Shown here: positions 5,259-7,768 of the stretch, piece by piece
How positions within the stretch are numbered: the first letter of the stretch is position 1
Layout of the letters: every line of letters starts with the position of its first letter
Assembly: GCA_024695725.1 (NCBI GenBank)
Contig: JAILHQ010000063.1
Span: 1-7,768, forward strand
Origin: Cyanobacteria bacterium RUI128
Lineage (GTDB): Bacteria; Cyanobacteriota; Vampirovibrionia; Gastranaerophilales; Gastranaerophilaceae
Direction: 5' to 3'
DNA length: 7,768 nucleotides
The notes under the pieces: generated by a model
Database searches by the model: none
What the model was told of the DNA's origin: nothing
Seen by the model: the letters and a program-made list of their open reading frames with translations, nothing else
Made by a program: the position numbers and the translations under genes

Positions 5259-7115
5259 TTAGCCACCGAATGTTTTGAAGCTGCCTTCGATATTCTTTGA
5301 AACAACCTTTTGACAAGCTTCCATTTCTGTTTGGAGTGCTGTTTGTTCCGTACCAAGTTGTTCTAATCGAAGTTGAAGCTCTCTGTCTTCGGCCTGTATT
5401 ATTTCTGTCTTAGCATTGATATCAGCTACTGCTTTATCATACTTCTCTTGTTTGTAGAAGTATTGGTTCATAGCGTCCTGATAAGCAGCGTCATCAGTGA
5501 TTGTTTCACATTTTAATGTATAAACTGTGTCATCATCTTCAAACTTAACAGTAGAGAATCTACCCTTACCGTCAGTTTCCATCAACGCTTTCTTTGTACT
5601 TTCAATTTTTGTGTTTAGATAAGTTGATGTGTAGTACATGAGTTTGTTTTGAGAATCAATACCGTTTGTTGCAATACGGTCTTGTCTCCAAGCACCTGCT
5701 GCAGCATCTTCTAAGTCAGTTGTAGTCGTGTAGTATGTATGACCAAACATCTTGAATGAATACAAGCCACCTAAGTATTCACCCGTATCAGGGTTGAAAC
5801 AAGCTGAAATGTTACCGTATGCAATTGGGTTTGAACCCTTCATATCGGCAAGAACTTGCTTAAGTTCAACTTGCATGTCTTCATTTTCATTCCATTGCTG
5901 GATTGTAATATCATTCAGGTCACAGTTACCTACACCTGTAAAGTTTGTATAAGTAGGATCATTGTCTACACTATGGAAATACAATGTATCTACCCATTTT
6001 GTCTGATCAGGGTCAGTAAGGTCTATTGATGACAATTCTGCACCGGTCAAAGTATAAACACCATCTGTATAATATACAGTCTTATCACCGGTACGTACTT
6101 CGACTTTAGCGACATCACCCTGTGAACCTACAGCATCGTCCATATCTTCGCCACAGATGAATGCATAGTAGTTTATAGCATCACCTTCTGAGTCTGTCAT
6201 ACCGCTATCAACACCGGTATCAACAAAGTAATATGTCTTTTCAGGATCATATTTTGCACCATAGCTGGACAACAATTGATCAATAATAGCACGTTGATTT
6301 TCATCATTGAAGTCAACCTCAGAAAATGCTTTATTAGCGGCAATTGTTGCTTCAACCGTTGGCTTATTGGTATCACTAACCGGTTTTGTTGGGTCAAAAT
6401 CCTTATTAGGGACTTTTACTTTCATAGCCTCTTCAAATACCCATTCGTTGGTATCATAAAGAACATCTTCTGTTGGAGGTGTCGCACTAGGATCACCAGG
6501 CGTTTTAACCGTACCCTTAACATGTTTTTCAGCTTTATCGCCCGCAAGAACCTTTGTTGTTCTTCCTGTCAATGCATCAATTTCTTCCACAGCATCGACA
6601 TCAGCCTGGGTATTTGCCCTCTTAAAGATGTGAGTTGAAGTTATTCCGTTCCTTTCAACTACCAATGTGTAAGAGTCATCACCTGCACCAGGCAACGTTT
6701 CTTTGTGATACGTTGACTGATTTACTTTGTATGTTTTATCAGGTCTTACCGTAAAGTGGTTAGTATGCGTAGCCTGAATTTCAGGTGCATTCATCTTCTT
6801 GGATTGACCTGTGTAAACATTTTCATAGTGATAACTTGTTACTACATAGTTAAATTCTTCATTCGGTATCGCAATCTGATAGTAATCAGAGATTACTTCA
6901 TCATTAATACCGTCACTCCAAGCATATTGGAGAGTAGTAAAGTCGTTACTGTCAGGACACGTCGGAACTGACATTGTCAACATCTGATTGAACAGATCGG
7001 CTGACTGGTTTGCTAAGTTAAGCCTTTGTTGGTTTAACTGCTGGCCCTCGTACTCAGTGTTTGTCTTTCTGGCAGACAGTGATAAGTACCTAGCCTGAGA
7101 AGCTGCCATTCCCAT
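5259..7115 (-). CDS. Unrecognised 618-residue protein with flagellin-like layout
   Basis: I do not recognise a named family. The ATG at 7115 is preceded by AAAGGAG (7129-7123) at 7 nt, so the start is firm. Residues 1-50 form an amphipathic, Gln/Asn/Ala-rich helix (MGMAASQARYLSLSARK...) with no hydrophobic signal peptide. Residues about 60-540 are acidic and rich in Tyr, Thr, Asp and Asn with beta-prone stretches. This part includes a Pro/Thr/Lys-rich linker (about 200-255) and DPDQTKW and NPDTGEYLGG segments. Residues about 545-618 are a long helix with coiled-coil character (KQEKYDKAVADINAKTEI, then RLEQLGTEQTALQTEMEA), ending NIEGSFKTFGG. Helical ends enclosing a variable middle, without a Sec signal, resemble flagellins, hook-associated proteins and other type III-exported filament subunits. 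That role is an inference from layout only. The gene is monocistronic, with its own promoter region and a strong terminator. Confidence 0.85.
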   Translation of the reverse strand: MGMAASQARYLSLSARKTNTEYEGQQLNQQRLNLANQSADLFNQMLTMSVPTCPDSNDFTTLQYAWSDGINDEVISDYYQIAIPNEEFNYVVTSYHYENVYTGQSKKMNAPEIQATHTNHFTVRPDKTYKVNQSTYHKETLPGAGDDSYTLVVERNGITSTHIFKRANTQADVDAVEEIDALTGRTTKVLAGDKAEKHVKGTVKTPGDPSATPPTEDVLYDTNEWVFEEAMKVKVPNKDFDPTKPVSDTNKPTVEATIAANKAFSEVDFNDENQRAIIDQLLSSYGAKYDPEKTYYFVDTGVDSGMTDSEGDAINYYAFICGEDMDDAVGSQGDVAKVEVRTGDKTVYYTDGVYTLTGAELSSIDLTDPDQTKWVDTLYFHSVDNDPTYTNFTGVGNCDLNDITIQQWNENEDMQVELKQVLADMKGSNPIAYGNISACFNPDTGEYLGGLYSFKMFGHTYYTTTTDLEDAAAGAWRQDRIATNGIDSQNKLMYYTSTYLNTKIESTKKALMETDGKGRFSTVKFEDDDTVYTLKCETITDDAAYQDAMNQYFYKQEKYDKAVADINAKTEIIQAEDRELQLRLEQLGTEQTALQTEMEACQKVVSKNIEGSFKTFGG

Positions 7116-7170
7116 AGGTATTCTCCTTTCATTGTTAATTAATAGAAGTATTCAGTTGTTTTCATGGTTC

Positions 7171-7198
7171 TTTTTAATGTTGTTTGAAAACATGTCAA
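7171..7198 (-). promoter_or_regulatory. Candidate promoter of the 618-residue protein gene
   Basis: On the minus strand a perfect TTGACA (7198-7193) is followed after 16 bp by TAAAAA (7176-7171, 4/6 to TATAAT). The start of transcription would be near 7164, leaving a leader of about 50 nt before the ATG. The -35 is strong and the -10 weak, a pattern common in activator-dependent promoters. An alternative pair further up is TTGAAA (7242-7237) with TAACAT (7219-7214), 17 bp apart. Confidence 0.4.
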
Positions 7199-7201
7199 CG
7201 C

Positions 7202-7320
7202 AACACTATTAGTATGTTACATTTCTTTACAAAACTTTTCAACGGTTTTGATTCTTATTTCTATACTATAGTCAGACAAATATCATACTTTAGTATGACA
7301 AATAGGGGGGGAGAATGTAT
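7202..7320. promoter_or_regulatory. Dyad-rich upstream region of the 618-residue protein gene
   Basis: Several inverted repeats are packed upstream of the candidate promoter. They are CAAAAC (7230-7235) / GTTTTG (7245-7250), the perfect 11-mer CTATACTATAG (7261-7271), and TCATACT (7283-7289) / AGTATGA (7292-7298) around a TT centre. The last dyad is flanked by direct repeats GACAAATA (7275-7282) and TGACAAATA (7297-7304 region). AGTATG recurs at 7211-7216, next to the 14-mer shared with the gatC upstream region. A run of seven G follows at 7305-7311. The density suggests transcription-factor binding sites; none is identified. Confidence 0.4.
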
Positions 7321-7328
7321 TATTAGAC

Positions 7329-7412
7329 GTCACAGCGAGGAGTGAAACGACGCGGCAGTCCGGTTATGTATTCCGGGTTGCCACGAAATTGCAAGCAATT
7401 TCTCGCAATGAC
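7329..7412. repeat. 84-bp imperfect palindromic intergenic repeat
   Basis: Outer arms GTCACAGCGAG (7329-7339) and CTCGCAATGAC (7402-7412) pair at 9 of 11 positions. Inner arms CGCGGCAGTCCGG (7351-7363) and CCGGGTTGCCACG (7373-7385) pair at 12 of 13 if two G-U pairs are allowed, with a 9-nt loop. The right half contains a further nested hairpin GAAATTGC-AA-GCAATTTC (7385-7402). It is far more GC-rich than the flanks. The form GTCAnnGCGAG...GCGGCAnnCCGG is that of dispersed palindromic repeats (MITE/REP-like) seen in intergenic DNA of many bacterial genomes. It encodes no protein. Only one copy lies in the window, so its repetitive nature is from general knowledge. Confidence 0.7.
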
Positions 7413-7461
7413 AAATGTGTTTATCCCGTTAAACTATAATTTTCCCCAAAAGCACACAAAC

Positions 7462-7493
7462 AAAAAAAGACAGACTCTATAAAAGATCTGCCC
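7462..7493 (-). terminator. Intrinsic terminator of the TSCPD-domain gene
   Basis: On the minus strand GGGCAGAT (7493-7486) pairs with GTCTGTCT (about 7475-7468) in 8 pairs, three of them G-U. The loop is about 10 nt and the stem leads into TTTTTTTG. It starts only about 6 nt after the stop codon at 7500-7502. Its 5' arm closely resembles that of the terminator at 5179-5212. Confidence 0.7.
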
Positions 7494-7499
7494 TTTATA

Positions 7500-7768
7500 T
7501 TAGTTAGTAACCTGCGATTTCTCTTTGTACTGAATCAGACACTTGGCCAGCTGATCGGGACAACTTGTACCCTTTCCGCCGCAATCAATGCCTTCTAGCC
7601 GATTAATAACCTCATCTATATGCATTCCCTCAACAAGTTTGCATATACCTGTAAGGTTACCCTGACAGCCGCCAAGAAATTGTATTTTGTTTATAATACC
7701 ATCCTGGATAGCAACACCTATCATTTTTGAACACGTACCGTGTGTTTGATACTGAATTATTTCTTCCT
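7500..7768 (-). CDS. TSCPD-domain protein (TIGR03905-like), 5' end missing
   Basis: The visible 88 residues read EEIIQYQTHGTCSKMIGVAIQDG at the start and carry on in frame past the window edge, so the internal Met at 7724 is not the real start. Family features are GTCS near the N-terminus, FLGGCQGNL, ICKLVEGM, and DCGGKGTSCPDQLAKCL, which contains the name-giving TSCPD motif. At least five Cys (GTC, GGC, DCGG, TSC, plus AKC) sit at positions suited to metal binding. The same motif occurs near the C-terminus of some class II ribonucleotide reductases, but as a free-standing protein of about 90 residues its function is uncharacterised. Probably only one to a few N-terminal residues are missing. 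A terminator follows within 10 nt, so it is the last or only gene of its transcript. Confidence 0.88.
   Translation of the reverse strand, partial: EEIIQYQTHGTCSKMIGVAIQDGIINKIQFLGGCQGNLTGICKLVEGMHIDEVINRLEGIDCGGKGTSCPDQLAKCLIQYKEKSQVTN

Noticed and set aside
5752..6971. Plus-strand open frames opposite the 618-residue gene
   Set aside because: The minus-strand reading has a strong ribosome site, one long frame and a terminator; the plus-strand frames are short, Phe/Ile/Cys-rich and unsupported.
7305..7311. Run of seven G as a phase-variable switch
   Set aside because: It is short for slippage, lies about 190 bp from the gene start outside the candidate promoter, and nothing shows length variation.
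7329..7412. CRISPR repeat or tRNA-like cloverleaf
   Set aside because: There is only one unit, with no spacers, no regular repetition and no tRNA landmarks such as a TTCRA loop or CCA end; the symmetry is that of an imperfect palindrome.
7435..7440. Perfect TATAAT on the plus strand as a promoter
   Set aside because: There is no -35 box at 16-18 bp, no TG extension and no plus-strand gene downstream; only a minus-strand terminator and gene follow.

Overview
The window is AT-rich bacterial DNA, with very AT-rich intergenic stretches (positions 1-246 are mostly A and T). It is densely coded, with sigma-70-type promoters, strong Shine-Dalgarno sequences and a TTG start. The large minus-strand protein has an N-terminus of the form MGMAASQAR...L..ARK...E.EGQQ.NQQR..LANQ. 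I associate that signature from memory with gut Melainabacteria/Gastranaerophilales (Vampirovibrionia) and some other uncultured lineages. The GatC and KARI sequences fit that placement, but it is an inference from memory and not a computed one.

Layout. Positions 1-246 hold no gene. They contain a good promoter (-35 TTTACA, -10 TATAAC, 17-bp spacer) whose -35 box lies inside a dyad. Positions 247-4084 carry four co-directional genes: gatC, pyrG, ilvC and a YhaM-like HD-domain exoribonuclease. The last three are 18-22 nt apart and probably form one transcript, while a compact intrinsic terminator/attenuator separates gatC from pyrG. thrB (4137-5081) follows, with its own extended -10 promoter and a TTG start. 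Positions 5082-5258 are the junction between converging genes: nested stems after thrB, a short C-rich tandem repeat, and a strong terminator for the opposing gene. Positions 5259-7115 (minus) encode a 618-residue unrecognised protein with short conserved-looking helical ends and a long beta/aromatic-rich middle, a layout like flagellins and hook-associated proteins. Positions 7116-7499 are non-coding: a promoter/operator region rich in dyads, an 84-bp imperfect palindromic repeat of the dispersed 'GTCAnnGCGAG' type, and a terminator. Positions 7500-7768 (minus) are the 3' part of a small Cys-rich TSCPD-domain protein cut by the window edge.

How the genes relate. The left half is housekeeping: tRNA-dependent amidation (GatC), CTP synthesis (PyrG), branched-chain amino acid synthesis (IlvC), RNA turnover (YhaM-like) and threonine synthesis (ThrB). 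These do not form one pathway and look like a co-transcribed growth cluster. The right half is accessory in character. The 618-residue protein with its elaborate upstream region is the best candidate for something undescribed. No mobile element, CRISPR array, tRNA or rRNA was seen.
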